64,000 nucleotides of DNA from Micromonospora sp. ATCC 39149 (GCF_000158815.1 NZ_GG657738.1:4695498-4759497); one strand, 5' to 3'; shown: positions 17,440 to 25,757, numbered from the stretch's first letter. Made by a program: numbers and translations. Notes: generated by a model not told the origin, from the letters alone.

Positions 17440-18680
17440 AGTTGCACTGCCCCCCGTCCCAGAACCGGTTCGTGGAGCTCGCCGACCGGCTGGCTGCCAC
17501 GTTCCGTGAGCGCGCCCGACAGTACGACCAGAGCGGGGCGTTCCCGTTCGAGAACTTCGCCGACCTCCGCGAGAGCGGGTACCTCGGGCTGACGGTTCCC
17601 GAGGAGCTGGGTGGCCTGGGCGGGGACCTCACCGACATGGTGTTGGCGCAGGAGCGGCTCGCCGCCGGCTGCGGATCCACCGCGCTCACCGTGAACATGC
17701 ACCTGTCGATGGTCGGTCAGCTGGCCCGGTCGTGGCGGACGACCGGGGAGGAGCGCGCCGAGAAGATGCTCCGGCAGGCGGCCAACGGGTCGGTCGTGCT
17801 GGCCGGCGCCACCGCCGAGCCGGGGCACGCGCTGGTGCGGTCCACCGGCAGCCGGGCCCGGCGCGTCGACGGCGGCTACGTCGTCACCGGCCACAAGACC
17901 TTCGGCACGGGGTGCGCCGTCATGACGCACATGACCTCGATGGCCGTCTACGAGGAGCATCCGGACGGCCCGCATGTGCTGATCTTCCGCCTCCCGGTGG
18001 ACACCCCCGGTATCAAGATCAAATCGGGTACGTGGAACACCTCCGGGCTCCGGGCCACCCGCAGCGAGAACATCGAGCTTTGCGAGGTGACCGTGCCGGA
18101 CGAGGCGGTCTCCCTCAGCTTCCCCGTCGGCCGGCTCGACGGCACCCTCCTGCAGACGCTCTGGGGCTGGGCGATGCCCTCCTTCGCGGCGGTGTACCTG
18201 GGCATCGCCGTCGGCGCGTACGAGCAGTGCGTGCGGGACCTGGCCCGGCGCGGCTGGCAGGACCGGGCCTTCGCGCAGGCGACGGTCGCCGAGTGCGAGG
18301 CGCTGATCGAGAGCGCCCGCGCCCTCGTGGCGCGCACGGCGGCCGAGGTGATGGGCAACAGCCTGTGGACGTCGATGAGCGTGCAGCAGGGCATGAGCCG
18401 GGTCGTGCTGGCCAAGACGGTGGGGACCAACAACGCGGTCGCCGTCGTCGACCGGGTGATCCAGTTGGTCGGCTCGCCTGCGTTGCAGGCCGGCTCGGTG
18501 TACGACCGGGCGCAGCGCGACGTGCGCGCGGGCACCATGCACCCGTACAGCAACAGCGATGCGTGCGACCTGGTCGCGGCCACCGTCTTCGGCCGTGCGG
18601 TCGCGCCCGAGAACCCTCCGGCGCGGGACCTGCTGGCGACGGCGGACACCCGGCGTCCGGCAGGCGCGAACTCACGGTGA
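17436..18680 (+). CDS. acyl-CoA-dehydrogenase-like flavoprotein (possible indole oxygenase)
   Basis: A 414-residue protein of the acyl-CoA dehydrogenase superfamily. The N-terminal helical domain contains L-T-V-P-E-E-L-G-G-L-G-G, the flavin-binding middle domain has G-Y-V-V-T-G-H-K-T-F-G-T-G, and the C-terminal helical bundle is complete. Members of this superfamily include flavin monooxygenases. In thiostrepton a flavoprotein acts after transamination to oxygenate the 2-methylindole side chain and begin ring expansion, and this protein is a good candidate. The GTG start at 17436 overlaps the upstream stop by four bases. Confidence 0.78.
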   Translation: MKLHCPPSQNRFVELADRLAATFRERARQYDQSGAFPFENFADLRESGYLGLTVPEELGGLGGDLTDMVLAQERLAAGCGSTALTVNMHLSMVGQLARSWRTTGEERAEKMLRQAANGSVVLAGATAEPGHALVRSTGSRARRVDGGYVVTGHKTFGTGCAVMTHMTSMAVYEEHPDGPHVLIFRLPVDTPGIKIKSGTWNTSGLRATRSENIELCEVTVPDEAVSLSFPVGRLDGTLLQTLWGWAMPSFAAVYLGIAVGAYEQCVRDLARRGWQDRAFAQATVAECEALIESARALVARTAAEVMGNSLWTSMSVQQGMSRVVLAKTVGTNNAVAVVDRVIQLVGSPALQAGSVYDRAQRDVRAGTMHPYSNSDACDLVAATVFGRAVAPENPPARDLLATADTRRPAGANSR

Positions 18681-18695
18681 GGAAGGACGGCGACG

Positions 18696-19112
18696 ATGGA
18701 CAGGGATGACGCGCTGCGTCTCGTGGACGATTTCGTGGGGGCGTACAACGATGGCGACCTGAGCCGCCTGGACCGCTGCATGGCGGCCGGCTATCGCCAC
18801 CCCAACCCGGCGGCGGCGCAGGGCCGCGACGGGATGAAGCAGGCGGTGGCGCGCTGGCGCTCGGCGGTGGACGACCTGCGGCTGTCGGTCGAGGACGTGA
18901 TCGTCGAGGGCGACAAGATCGTCGTCAGGATGACGTTCTCCGGCCGCCAGGTCGGCGCGATCCTCGACATCCCGCCCTCGGGTCGGGAGTTCTCGATCGG
19001 GCTGATCGACATCTTCGTCGTGGAGAACGGCCTGCTCGCCGGGCACTGGGACGAGATGGACCGGCTCGGGCTCTACCGCCAACTCGGCGCGCCGGTGCCG
19101 GCCGCGACCTGA
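18696..19112 (+). CDS. SnoaL-like / NTF2-fold protein
   Basis: A 138-residue small alpha+beta barrel protein of the SnoaL/NTF2-like superfamily: N-terminal helix with L-V-D-D-F-V-G-A-Y-N-D-G-D, then the curved sheet ending H-W-D-E-M-D. Family members act as hydrolases, cyclases, isomerases or binding proteins and cannot be told apart by sequence alone. As the last gene of the tailoring operon it may help rearrange the indole ring into the quinoline or isomerise an intermediate; this is speculation. Start ATG 18696 has a GAGGAAGGA ribosome site 15 bases after the flavoprotein stop. Confidence 0.72.
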   Translation: MDRDDALRLVDDFVGAYNDGDLSRLDRCMAAGYRHPNPAAAQGRDGMKQAVARWRSAVDDLRLSVEDVIVEGDKIVVRMTFSGRQVGAILDIPPSGREFSIGLIDIFVVENGLLAGHWDEMDRLGLYRQLGAPVPAAT

Positions 19113-19191
19113 GGAACGAGCGCGCCGCCGGGGAGGCGAGCGAAACCTGATCTGCGGGCGCCGGGCTCAGGCCCCGGAACGCGCCAGCAAC

Positions 19192-19236
19192 AAGGGCTCT
19201 GGCCTGGTGGTTTCCACCGGGCCGGGGCCCTTCTTC
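19192..19236 (+). terminator. Rho-independent terminator after the thiopeptide operon
   Basis: A strong hairpin with outer arms AAGGGC/GCCCTT and inner arms GGTGG/CCACC around a TTT loop, followed by TTCTTCT. It marks the right boundary of the biosynthetic cluster. The following stretch (19237-19612) has no convincing gene; it holds a direct repeat and presumably the promoter of the next gene. Confidence 0.75.
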
Positions 19237-19498
19237 TGTCTCCGCGGCCCGGCCAGGCATCGATGGTCGTCGGAGTCCCGATCCTCGTGACCGATCCCTC
19301 GTGGCCGAGTCCCGGGCGGGCCTATCGCTTCCGCGACCATTCGTGTCCATGCAGGACGGCTGACAGAAACAGTTGTCGACGGTACGCTGTGGACGCCCGA
19401 AATCCGGGCCAGCTATCTACCGGAATCGTCCTGCCGACTTTTGCTGTCTGCGCGGCGGAGCGATGCTGGCGACGCTTGCCGAAACCCGATGTCTGTTA

Positions 19499-19542
19499 TT
19501 CCTGCGTCACCGTGGGTGCTTGTTCCTGCGTCACCGTGGGTG
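19499..19542 (+). repeat. 24-bp-period direct repeat upstream of secreted protein gene
   Basis: TTCCTGCGTCACCGTGGGTG occurs twice without mismatch (19499-19518 and 19523-19542), 24 bases start to start, about two helical turns plus a few bases. The second copy ends 70 bases before the next gene's start. Spaced direct repeats like this often bind activators or sigma-factor partners. No protein can be named from sequence. Confidence 0.7.
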
Positions 19543-19612
19543 TTGCTTTCGTTGGGCTGAGTAATCGTCTACGCATTGTTGTCAGCAGATCACGTTGAAT
19601 GAGAGGGCACTG

Positions 19613-21454
19613 ATGCATCGGCCCAAAATGTCTAGATGGCGTCTGTTTTCTGCCGTCGTCCTCGGCGTCCTGCCCGTCCTTGCCGGCGTTCCGTCCACGG
19701 CGGCCAGCCCGGGGGCGGCCGGATTGTTGCCGCGGCCGTCGACGACGTTCCAGCACGAGTTGCTGGGAAAGGCTGTTCCGGACGAGTGCTTCAACGGCAT
19801 CGGGATGCCCTACCCGGCTGGCCCGCCGTGTGCGCAGGGTCAGGCCAAGGTCAACCAGGCATACGTGTGGTCGCTCGCCCAGGCGAACAATCGACTCTGG
19901 TTCGGCACCGGAGCAAATGTCAACTGCATCGTGACGGGATCGACTCTCTCTCTGCCCGAGCCGCGACTGAACGATGACTATGCGTGTGAGTTCGCGAACA
20001 GTCAGATCGTGGTACAGAATCCGACCATGCCGACGAACGTGGGCGATCACCGTCATCCCCGGGTGTACGTCTACGACCTGTCCTCCAAAGTGCAGACGGA
20101 GAAGACGGACGTCATCGTGCACGCGTCGGCCGCCGACGCCTCTCGGCTGAAGAAGACGCTTGGGCTGCGGGCCGGCGGAACGCACCAGGGAGTCGTCCTG
20201 CTCGCCGGGCCGGCTCTCGGGCAGACGGTCAACATGTTCGCATTCGACACGGTCACCGGCGATTACCTCGGCTCGGCGAACTTCACCAAGTACGGCAATA
20301 TCCGCCATTTCCTGGTGGCCGGCGACGTCCTCTATGCGGGCGTCGGGGTCGGTGCCAACGGCCGGGACGGCGGGTACATGCTGCGGTGGGCCGGGGACCG
20401 CACGAATCCGTTCAACTTCGTCGAGGTCGGCCAACTGCCGGCCCAGATCGCCGACCTGACGGAGCACGACGGTCGGGTCTTCGTCAGCACCTGGTCGGCG
20501 GCGAACGGCGGCTCCTCCGCCGGACGCTCGGCGGCCGGCGGAACCGGCGCGGGCTGGGGCCGTCCCCGTGTCACGCCGACCGACGAGGCCAACCCCGGCA
20601 TCGCCGGCGTCTGGATGAGCCCGCCGCTGACCGACGGTGCGCCGGGTCTGACGGAGGAGGACACCGCGCTGTGGAAGCAGGTCTGGAGCGCGGCGTCCTA
20701 CGAGCCGGATCCGGTCATCGCCGGCACGTACGGCCTTGGCGCGCTCGCCTCCTACCAGGGCTACCTCTACTGGGGGACGATGCACGTCCCGATGAAGTCG
20801 ACGAGCGTGTTGGCCGACTTGTACCCGCCGGCCGACGAGACCGCGGCGCGGGCGATGCTGGAGAAGTCCCAGCGCGCCGTGAGCATCTTCCGGGGCAAGC
20901 GGTTCGACACCCCCCAGAAGCGGGTGGAACTGCTCTACGGGGAGGCGAGACTGCCGGCGTACGACCCGGCGGCGAACGACGGCGCGGGCGCCTGGAAGTG
21001 GACCTCCACCGGCTACCGTCCGCGCCACGGTCACATCGGGTTCGGCAACATCTACACCAACTACACCTGGACCATGGCCGTCGCCGGCGGGCGGTTGTTC
21101 GTCGGCACGATGGACTGGAGCTACCTCGCCAAGGACCTGCTGCCCGAGGCCGCGAGGCAGATGGGCTTCGCCAACGCGGCGCGGGGGCTGAGCGATGACC
21201 TGGACCCGATCGAGATCGACCCGGAGCTCTTCGGTGGCGATCTGTACATGTTCGAGTCGAACCTGCGGCCCGCCACCGCGGTTGACACGAAGGGGCTGGG
21301 CAACTACCTCAACTACGGCTTCCGGACCATGGTCGCGGACGGTTCGACCCTGTACCTCGGGATGGCCAATCCGATGAACCTGCGCACCGACCCGACCGAC
21401 GACGTGCCGGAGGGCGGCTGGGAGCTGATCAAGCTGACGCCCGTCGGGGGCTGA
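19613..21454 (+). CDS. secreted protein of unknown function
   Basis: A 613-residue protein with a signal peptide (basic MHRPKMSRWR, hydrophobic core, likely cleavage near P-S-T-A-A-S at residues about 28-33). The mature part has repeated short blocks of hydrophobic/Gly-rich strands followed by W-F-G-T, Y-A-G-V-G, F-V-S-T-W, Y-W-G-T-M, F-V-G-T-M-D-W and Y-L-G-M-A, as in beta-propeller proteins with perhaps six or seven blades. No catalytic motif is recognised and no domain can be named. The start at 19613 is preferred over 19595 because AGAGGG lies just before it. It stands alone between two terminator hairpins, with a direct repeat upstream. A role in the thiopeptide system is unproven. Confidence 0.7.
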   Translation: MHRPKMSRWRLFSAVVLGVLPVLAGVPSTAASPGAAGLLPRPSTTFQHELLGKAVPDECFNGIGMPYPAGPPCAQGQAKVNQAYVWSLAQANNRLWFGTGANVNCIVTGSTLSLPEPRLNDDYACEFANSQIVVQNPTMPTNVGDHRHPRVYVYDLSSKVQTEKTDVIVHASAADASRLKKTLGLRAGGTHQGVVLLAGPALGQTVNMFAFDTVTGDYLGSANFTKYGNIRHFLVAGDVLYAGVGVGANGRDGGYMLRWAGDRTNPFNFVEVGQLPAQIADLTEHDGRVFVSTWSAANGGSSAGRSAAGGTGAGWGRPRVTPTDEANPGIAGVWMSPPLTDGAPGLTEEDTALWKQVWSAASYEPDPVIAGTYGLGALASYQGYLYWGTMHVPMKSTSVLADLYPPADETAARAMLEKSQRAVSIFRGKRFDTPQKRVELLYGEARLPAYDPAANDGAGAWKWTSTGYRPRHGHIGFGNIYTNYTWTMAVAGGRLFVGTMDWSYLAKDLLPEAARQMGFANAARGLSDDLDPIEIDPELFGGDLYMFESNLRPATAVDTKGLGNYLNYGFRTMVADGSTLYLGMANPMNLRTDPTDDVPEGGWELIKLTPVGG

Positions 21455-21458
21455 GCGA

Positions 21459-21499
21459 ACTCGTGGGGCTGCTCCGGCGGGTCGGGCAGCCCCACGAGT
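21459..21499. terminator. bidirectional terminator hairpin
   Basis: ACTCGTGGGGCTGC (21459-21472) and GCAGCCCCACGAGT (21486-21499) form a perfect 14-bp stem with a 13-base loop between two convergent genes. It can serve both strands. Confidence 0.75.
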
Positions 21500-21574
21500 A
21501 CCCTCGTCGTCTCCTCCTGGGCCGCCGCCGGCCAGCCGGTGCTCTTTCCGCCGCGGGTGCCCGAAGTGACGGTG

Positions 21575-22426
21575 TCAGAAGAGGGTCAGGGGCTCGACCG
21601 GCACCGGCTCCGGCAGCGGCTCGATCCCGGGCACGCGTGCCCGTACCTCGTCGTGGAAGCGGCGGGCGAGCGCGGGCGCGTCGGCGTTGTCCGGGGTGTG
21701 GACGAACATGGTGGGCGAGCGGCCCTCGCGCAGCCAGCCGGCGACGACGTCGACCCAGTGCCGCCAGCCCTCGACGGTCCGCGCGGGGTCGTCGCGGCCC
21801 AGGTACCGGACGATCGGCCGGTCGGTCAGCGCGCGGGTCCGCAGCGGCACGCGCGGCTTCCTGGTCCATGCCTCCCGTTCCGCGTCGCTGGTCGGCGGGC
21901 TGGCGAAGAACGCGGTGGTGTCGAACGGGATCCACTCGGCGGCGGCGACGGCGAGCGCCTTCTCCAGGAGCCGAGCCTCCCCGGCGTCGGCGAAGAACGC
22001 GGGGTGGCGGACCTCCACGGCGTACCGGTGGGAGGCGGGGAGCCGGCGCAGGAAGCGGGCCAGCGTGGGGACGTCGGCGGGGGCGAACGATCCCGGCAAC
22101 TGGATCCAGAGGGCGTGGGCCCGGAGCCCGAGCGGCTCGATCGCGTCCAGGAAGGCCCCGAGCGCCCCGTCGACGTCGGCGAGGCGTCGTTCGTGCGTGA
22201 TGAGCTTCGGCAGCTTGAGCACGAACCGGAAGTCGCGGCCCGTCTGCCGCGCCCACGACGCCACGGTGTCCCGGGTGGGGGTCGCGTAGAACGTCGTGTT
22301 CCCCTCGACCGCGTCGCACCAGCCCGCGTAGTGCCGCAGGCGCTCGTCGGCGGGCAGCGGGTGCGCGAGGAAGCGCCCCTGCCACGACCGGTGCGCCCAC
22401 ATCGCGCATCCCACATGCAGCCGCAT
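21575..22426 (-). CDS. DUF72 (YecE-like) family protein
   Basis: A 283-residue DUF72 protein, a TIM-barrel family of unknown biochemical function. Family features are the start M-R-L-H-V-G-C-A-M-W, the E-G-N-T-T-F-Y segment, F-V-L-K-L-P-K-x-I-T-H, and the late F-V-H-T-P-D-N segment. The start at 22426 follows a GGGAGGATC ribosome site; a longer form from 22456 is unlikely. It is transcribed alone, divergently from the ClpN-domain gene. Confidence 0.85.
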   Translation of the reverse strand: MRLHVGCAMWAHRSWQGRFLAHPLPADERLRHYAGWCDAVEGNTTFYATPTRDTVASWARQTGRDFRFVLKLPKLITHERRLADVDGALGAFLDAIEPLGLRAHALWIQLPGSFAPADVPTLARFLRRLPASHRYAVEVRHPAFFADAGEARLLEKALAVAAAEWIPFDTTAFFASPPTSDAEREAWTRKPRVPLRTRALTDRPIVRYLGRDDPARTVEGWRHWVDVVAGWLREGRSPTMFVHTPDNADAPALARRFHDEVRARVPGIEPLPEPVPVEPLTLF

Positions 22427-22587
22427 GAACCGATCCTCCCGCCACCGACGAACCAACGGCGCACCGCCCCGGTCACGCTATCCGGGCGTGGCGGCCCGGG
22501 CTGACGCGCGGGGCGCGAGGTGTTCGCGGTTCCGGGAGGGGCGGCAACTGGCCCAGGCCGCGCTCGTGGTGGCGGGACGGAAACCCG

Positions 22588-22638
22588 ATCGTCAACCAAG
22601 GGTTGACGATTGAATGCGCGTCAACCTATGGTTGACGC
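22588..22638 (+). promoter_or_regulatory. double palindromic operator over a leaderless promoter
   Basis: Two near-identical palindromes lie side by side: ATCGTCAACC-AAG-GGTTGACGAT (22588-22610) and GCGTCAACC-TAT-GGTTGACGC (22618-22638). The first supplies a -35 element, TTGACG (22603-22608), and the second a -10 element, TATGGT (22627-22632), 18 bases apart. The expected transcription start coincides with the ATG at 22639, so the mRNA is probably leaderless. A protein bound to both sites would cover the whole promoter. The downstream gene has an HTH and is the obvious regulator. Confidence 0.75.
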
Positions 22639-23370
22639 ATGACGACACCTGTTCAGCTGCCCAGTTCGGTCCGGCTCGACGACCTCATCACGGCGATCAA
22701 GAAGGCCCGCCCCGACGCGCTCGATCAGCTCGCCGACGCGGTCGTCGTCGCCGACCACCTCGGCGACGTCGCCGACCACCTGATCGGCCACTTCGTCGAC
22801 CAGGCCCGCCGCTCCGGCGCGTCCTGGACGGAAATCGGCCGCAGCATGGGGGTCAGCAAACAGGCCGCCCAGAAGCGCTCCGCCGCCAAGGCGGAGACCG
22901 CCGCCACGCTCGACCCGAGCGCCGGGTTCGGCCGGTTCACCCCCCGCGCCCGCACCGTGGTGCTGGCCTCGCAGGAGGAGGCGCGGGCGGCCGGCAATGC
23001 CGAGATCACCCCGGGGCACCTCGCGCTCGGGCTGCTCGCCGAACCGGAGGGGCTGGGGGCCGCGTCGATCGTGGCTCGGGGCATCCCCCTGGAGCGGGTG
23101 CGGGAGGCCGTCACCGGGACCCTGCCGGCGAAGGTCGACCAGGTTCCGGACCTGATTCCCTTCGACGCGCGAGCCAAGAAGGTCCTGGAGTTGACGTTCC
23201 GGGAGGCGTTGCGGATGGGGCACGACCACGTCGGTACGGAGCACATCCTGCTCGCCCTGCTCGAGGAGGAGGGCGGTGACGGCGTGCTCGGCGGGCTCGG
23301 CCTGGAGAAGGGTGCCGTGGAGTCCGCAGTGGAGGCTGCGCTGGCCGGGATCGTCCGGAACGGGGCCTGA
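22639..23370 (+). CDS. HTH + ClpN double-repeat domain protein (probable autoregulator)
   Basis: A 243-residue protein. Residues about 55-82 (S-G-A-S-W-T-E-I-G-R-S-M-G-V-S-K-Q-A-A-Q-K-R) form a clear helix-turn-helix. Residues about 97-240 contain two ClpA/ClpC N-terminal repeats (F-T-P-R-A-R-T-V-V-L-A..I-T-P-G-H-L-A-L-G-L-L and F-D-A-R-A-K-K-V-L..V-G-T-E-H-I-L-L-A-L-L). No AAA+ ATPase domain is present. Clp N-domains bind substrates or adaptors, so this could sense peptides, damaged proteins or a Clp-related ligand and regulate transcription. The two palindromes on its own promoter point to autoregulation. It is probably translated from a leaderless mRNA with no ribosome site. Confidence 0.8.
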   Translation: MTTPVQLPSSVRLDDLITAIKKARPDALDQLADAVVVADHLGDVADHLIGHFVDQARRSGASWTEIGRSMGVSKQAAQKRSAAKAETAATLDPSAGFGRFTPRARTVVLASQEEARAAGNAEITPGHLALGLLAEPEGLGAASIVARGIPLERVREAVTGTLPAKVDQVPDLIPFDARAKKVLELTFREALRMGHDHVGTEHILLALLEEEGGDGVLGGLGLEKGAVESAVEAALAGIVRNGA

Positions 23371-23374
23371 GCCG

Positions 23375-23411
23375 CGCCGGGGCACGCGCCCCGGGGGTGC
23401 GTGCCCCGGCG
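23375..23411. terminator. bidirectional terminator hairpin
   Basis: CGCCGGGGCACGC (23375-23387) pairs perfectly with GCGTGCCCCGGCG (23399-23411) between two convergent genes. Both strands can use it. Confidence 0.7.
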
Positions 23412-23423
23412 TACGGGCGTCGA

Positions 23424-23942
23424 TCAGTCGGCGGCGGGGAAGCCGTAGCGGGCCGCATGTTCCGGGTCGGTCGGGTCGACCTGCCGGATGCCGGCGTCGG
23501 CGAGCCGCTTGTTCACCTCGTCGAGCCGTTCGCGGACCAGCCGGGCCTCCTCCTCGGTGACCCGACCCCGGTGCGGCCTGCCGGCGTGCTCGATGGTGCC
23601 GTAGTCGACCTTCTCGGCGCCCCGGCGGGCCTTCGGCGGGCGGACCCGCTCGGCGGTCTTCAGCAACTGGGCCATCGGCACGTCGGTGGCCATCGCGTCG
23701 AACTCGCTGGCGGTCAGCACCACCCTGCGGGGCTCGCCGCTGCCGTGCCGGTCGTGGATCTCGACCACCGCGACGTCCAGCGCCGCGTCGTCGATGCTCT
23801 CCACCTCTGTCGCGGTGGCGTCCAGCTGCACGGGCCCGGCGACCAGATCGGGGTGCTCCAGCACCACGACGCGGACCACCTCGTCGTCCGGCCGCAGAAC
23901 GGTGCCGCTGAAGTCGGAGACGTGGATCGTCTTCTTGCCCAT
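23424..23942 (-). CDS. hypothetical actinobacterial protein
   Basis: A 172-residue soluble protein starting [16 protein letters not shown]. The N-terminal half is predicted beta-rich ([18 protein letters not shown]). The C-terminal half is charged and helical, with an [17 protein letters not shown] helix and the tail [14 protein letters not shown]. The acidic-helix tail is seen in small nucleoid or DNA-associated actinobacterial proteins, but I do not recognise a named family. Monocistronic, with GGAGAAGCTC upstream of ATG 23942. The stretch 23943-24129 has no gene. Confidence 0.6.
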   Translation of the reverse strand: MGKKTIHVSDFSGTVLRPDDEVVRVVVLEHPDLVAGPVQLDATATEVESIDDAALDVAVVEIHDRHGSGEPRRVVLTASEFDAMATDVPMAQLLKTAERVRPPKARRGAEKVDYGTIEHAGRPHRGRVTEEEARLVRERLDEVNKRLADAGIRQVDPTDPEHAARYGFPAAD

Positions 23943-24129
23943 GCGCGGAGCTTCTCCTGTCGATGACCGGTTGTCGGACCAGAAGAAATTACCCGACAGG
24001 TGTGCGAAAAGTCGGGCTGGACCGGGCGGGTGTGTCGCCGCCCTGGCGGCTGGCCGTCGCCGATGGCGGCCGACCGTCGTGCCCGGCGGGCGTGAGCCGG
24101 GCCGCCCAGGCGCTGCCTACGATCACGGG

Positions 24130-24816
24130 GTGAACCCCCCGGCCGACACCCCGCCGCCCCGGACCGAGAGCGAGGCGCTCGCCGTACAGGACCGGCTGCG
24201 ACCGCTCGCGGACCTGACCGGGCCGGGACCCGCCGAGCCCGCGACGGTGGCCGGCCTCGACGTCGCGTACGCCGAGAGCGGTGACCGGCTCGCAGCGGCC
24301 GTCACGGTGCTGGAAGCCCGGACGCTGGCCGTGGTGGACCAGGCGGTCAGCGTGGGCCGGCCCGCGTTCCCCTACGTTCCCGGGCTGTTCGCCTTCCGGG
24401 AACTGCCCGCCCTGCTGGCGGCGCTGGACCGGCTGACCGTCCGCCCGGAGCTGCTGGTCTGCGACGGGCACGGGCTGGCCCATCCGCGCCGGTTCGGGCT
24501 CGCCTGCCACCTGGGCGTGGTGACCGGCCTGCCGGCGATCGGGGTCGGCAAGACACCGCTGGTCGGCCGGTGGGAGCCGCCGGCCGTGGCGCGTGGCGCC
24601 TGGTCCCCGCTGCACGACGGCGGGGAGGTGGTGGGCCGGGTGCTGCGGACCCGGGACGGGGTGAAACCGGTCTTCGTCAGCGTCGGTCACCGGATGGGGC
24701 TGGAGAACGCGTCCGACCGGGTGCTCGCGCTGACCCCGCGCCACCGGCTGCCGGAGACCACCCGCACCGCCGACCGGCTCTGCCGCGATGCGCTCGCGGG
24801 CCGGGTGGGCAGGTGA
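24130..24816 (+). CDS. nfi: endonuclease V (deoxyinosine 3'-endonuclease)
   Basis: A 228-residue endonuclease V, which nicks DNA one bond 3' to deoxyinosine during repair of deaminated adenine. Motifs are V-A-G-L-D-V-A-Y (metal-binding Asp), the wedge region [34 protein letters not shown], and G-V-G-K-T-P-L-V-G. Length matches the family. The GTG at 24130 is the start that fits the family length; the same frame is open further upstream but lacks family sequence. Confidence 0.92.
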   Translation: MNPPADTPPPRTESEALAVQDRLRPLADLTGPGPAEPATVAGLDVAYAESGDRLAAAVTVLEARTLAVVDQAVSVGRPAFPYVPGLFAFRELPALLAALDRLTVRPELLVCDGHGLAHPRRFGLACHLGVVTGLPAIGVGKTPLVGRWEPPAVARGAWSPLHDGGEVVGRVLRTRDGVKPVFVSVGHRMGLENASDRVLALTPRHRLPETTRTADRLCRDALAGRVGR

Positions 24817-24825
24817 GCCAACAAT

Positions 24826-24851
24826 GGCGCCGCATGGGTCGACGCGGCGCC
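24826..24851. terminator. short inverted repeat between convergent genes
   Basis: GGCGCCGC (24826-24833) pairs with GCGGCGCC (24844-24851). It lies between nfi and the convergent AHSA1-type gene and may terminate both. There is no T-tract. Confidence 0.45.
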
Positions 24852-24864
24852 GGGGCCCGCAAGA

Positions 24865-25374
24865 TCACACCGGGTCCGTTCGGGTACGCAGCGCCTCGAA
24901 GTAGGGCTTCATCGCCGGGTAGTAGTCGTCGAAGCTCGGCGTGGGCAGGCCGTTCCGTGCCGCCGCCAGCATGTCCAGGTAGTACTCCCAACCCGGCCCC
25001 AGTTCGCCGACCCCGTCGGCGGTGTCGAGGTGGTGCACGAGCCGGAGCTCGGTCCGACCGTCGGTGTGCGACAGCAACAGCTCGATCCGCCAGTCGCCGG
25101 ACTCGTCGGTCGCCGACACAGCCAGCCGTCGGGGTGGGTCGCACGCATCGATCCGCATGTCGAACCACGGTGCCTGGTCCTCGTGGGCCATCTGCACCTT
25201 GATCACGCGGCCGGGGGCTGCGTCGCCTTCCCATGGCCCGAACCATCGGGCGGTGCGGTCGGATTCGGTCACGCTGGCCCACACGTCCTCGACAGGTGCC
25301 CGGAACGTGCGGCTGACGACGAGATCGTTGCCGTCGGGGGTCGGAAAGAGCCGGCCGGTGGGTGGTCTCGTCAT
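24865..25374 (-). CDS. SRPBCC/AHSA1-family protein
   Basis: A 169-residue START-like (SRPBCC, AHSA1) domain protein. It shows the typical opening V-S-R-T-F-R-A-P-V-E-D-V-W-A-S-V-T, then R-W-F-G-P-W, and a C-terminal helix G-P-G-W-E-Y-Y-L-D-M-L. Such proteins bind hydrophobic ligands; no specific ligand is known. It overlaps the upstream ArsR-type regulator gene by four bases (ATGA), the usual arrangement of this pair in actinobacteria, so the regulator probably controls it. Confidence 0.87.
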   Translation of the reverse strand: MTRPPTGRLFPTPDGNDLVVSRTFRAPVEDVWASVTESDRTARWFGPWEGDAAPGRVIKVQMAHEDQAPWFDMRIDACDPPRRLAVSATDESGDWRIELLLSHTDGRTELRLVHHLDTADGVGELGPGWEYYLDMLAAARNGLPTPSFDDYYPAMKPYFEALRTRTDPV

Positions 25375-25730
25375 GCTGTCTTCTCCTGTCGGTGATCCGT
25401 CCTGCCCCGCTGGCGGCGCTCGCGACGGGTGCGATGGACCTCGGTTTCGAGTGCGTCGAGACGACGCTCCCAGCTGGTGGCAGTGAACTGGTCGAGCCAC
25501 TCGATCAGCCCGGCGAACCGCGACGCGTCGAGCTCGTAGAGGCGGCGGCGGCCGACGAGCGTGTCGCGCACCAGCCCGCTCTCCCGGAGCACCCGCAGGT
25601 GCCGGCTGACGGCGGGCCGGCTGATTGCGAACCGCTCGGCGATCTGCCCCGCGGCGAGCCGCTTGTCGCGCAGCATCACCAGGATGTCGCGCCGCACCGG
25701 GTCGGCGATCGCCGCTGCCACGTCGTCCAC
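25371..25730 (-). CDS. ArsR-family winged-helix repressor
   Basis: A 119-residue ArsR/SmtB-type regulator: A-I-A-D-P-V-R-R-D-I-L-V-M-L at the start, then the recognition helix region I-S-R-P-A-V-S-R-H-L-R-V-L and wing G-R-R-R-L-Y-E-L. No CxC metal site is seen, as usual for those paired with AHSA1 proteins. The start is GTG 25730. A TACGCT -10-like element a few bases upstream suggests a leaderless mRNA. Confidence 0.9.
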   Translation of the reverse strand: MDDVAAAIADPVRRDILVMLRDKRLAAGQIAERFAISRPAVSRHLRVLRESGLVRDTLVGRRRLYELDASRFAGLIEWLDQFTATSWERRLDALETEVHRTRRERRQRGRTDHRQEKTA

Positions 25731-25737
25731 CGGATAA

Positions 25738-25757
25738 GCGTAACCACCATGTTACGC
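25738..25757 (-). promoter_or_regulatory. palindromic operator of the ArsR/AHSA1 operon
   Basis: GCGTAAC (25738-25744), a 6-base spacer and GTTACGC (25751-25757) form a perfect 7-bp inverted repeat seven bases upstream of the regulator's start. It overlaps the likely promoter (TTGCCG and TACGCT on the minus strand, 18 bases apart), as expected for autorepression by the ArsR protein. Confidence 0.65.

Noticed and set aside
19263..19598. A 111-codon frame in the gap after the cluster
   Set aside because: No ribosome site or family features; it crosses the direct repeat, which produces repeated residues (SCVTVG) in its translation.
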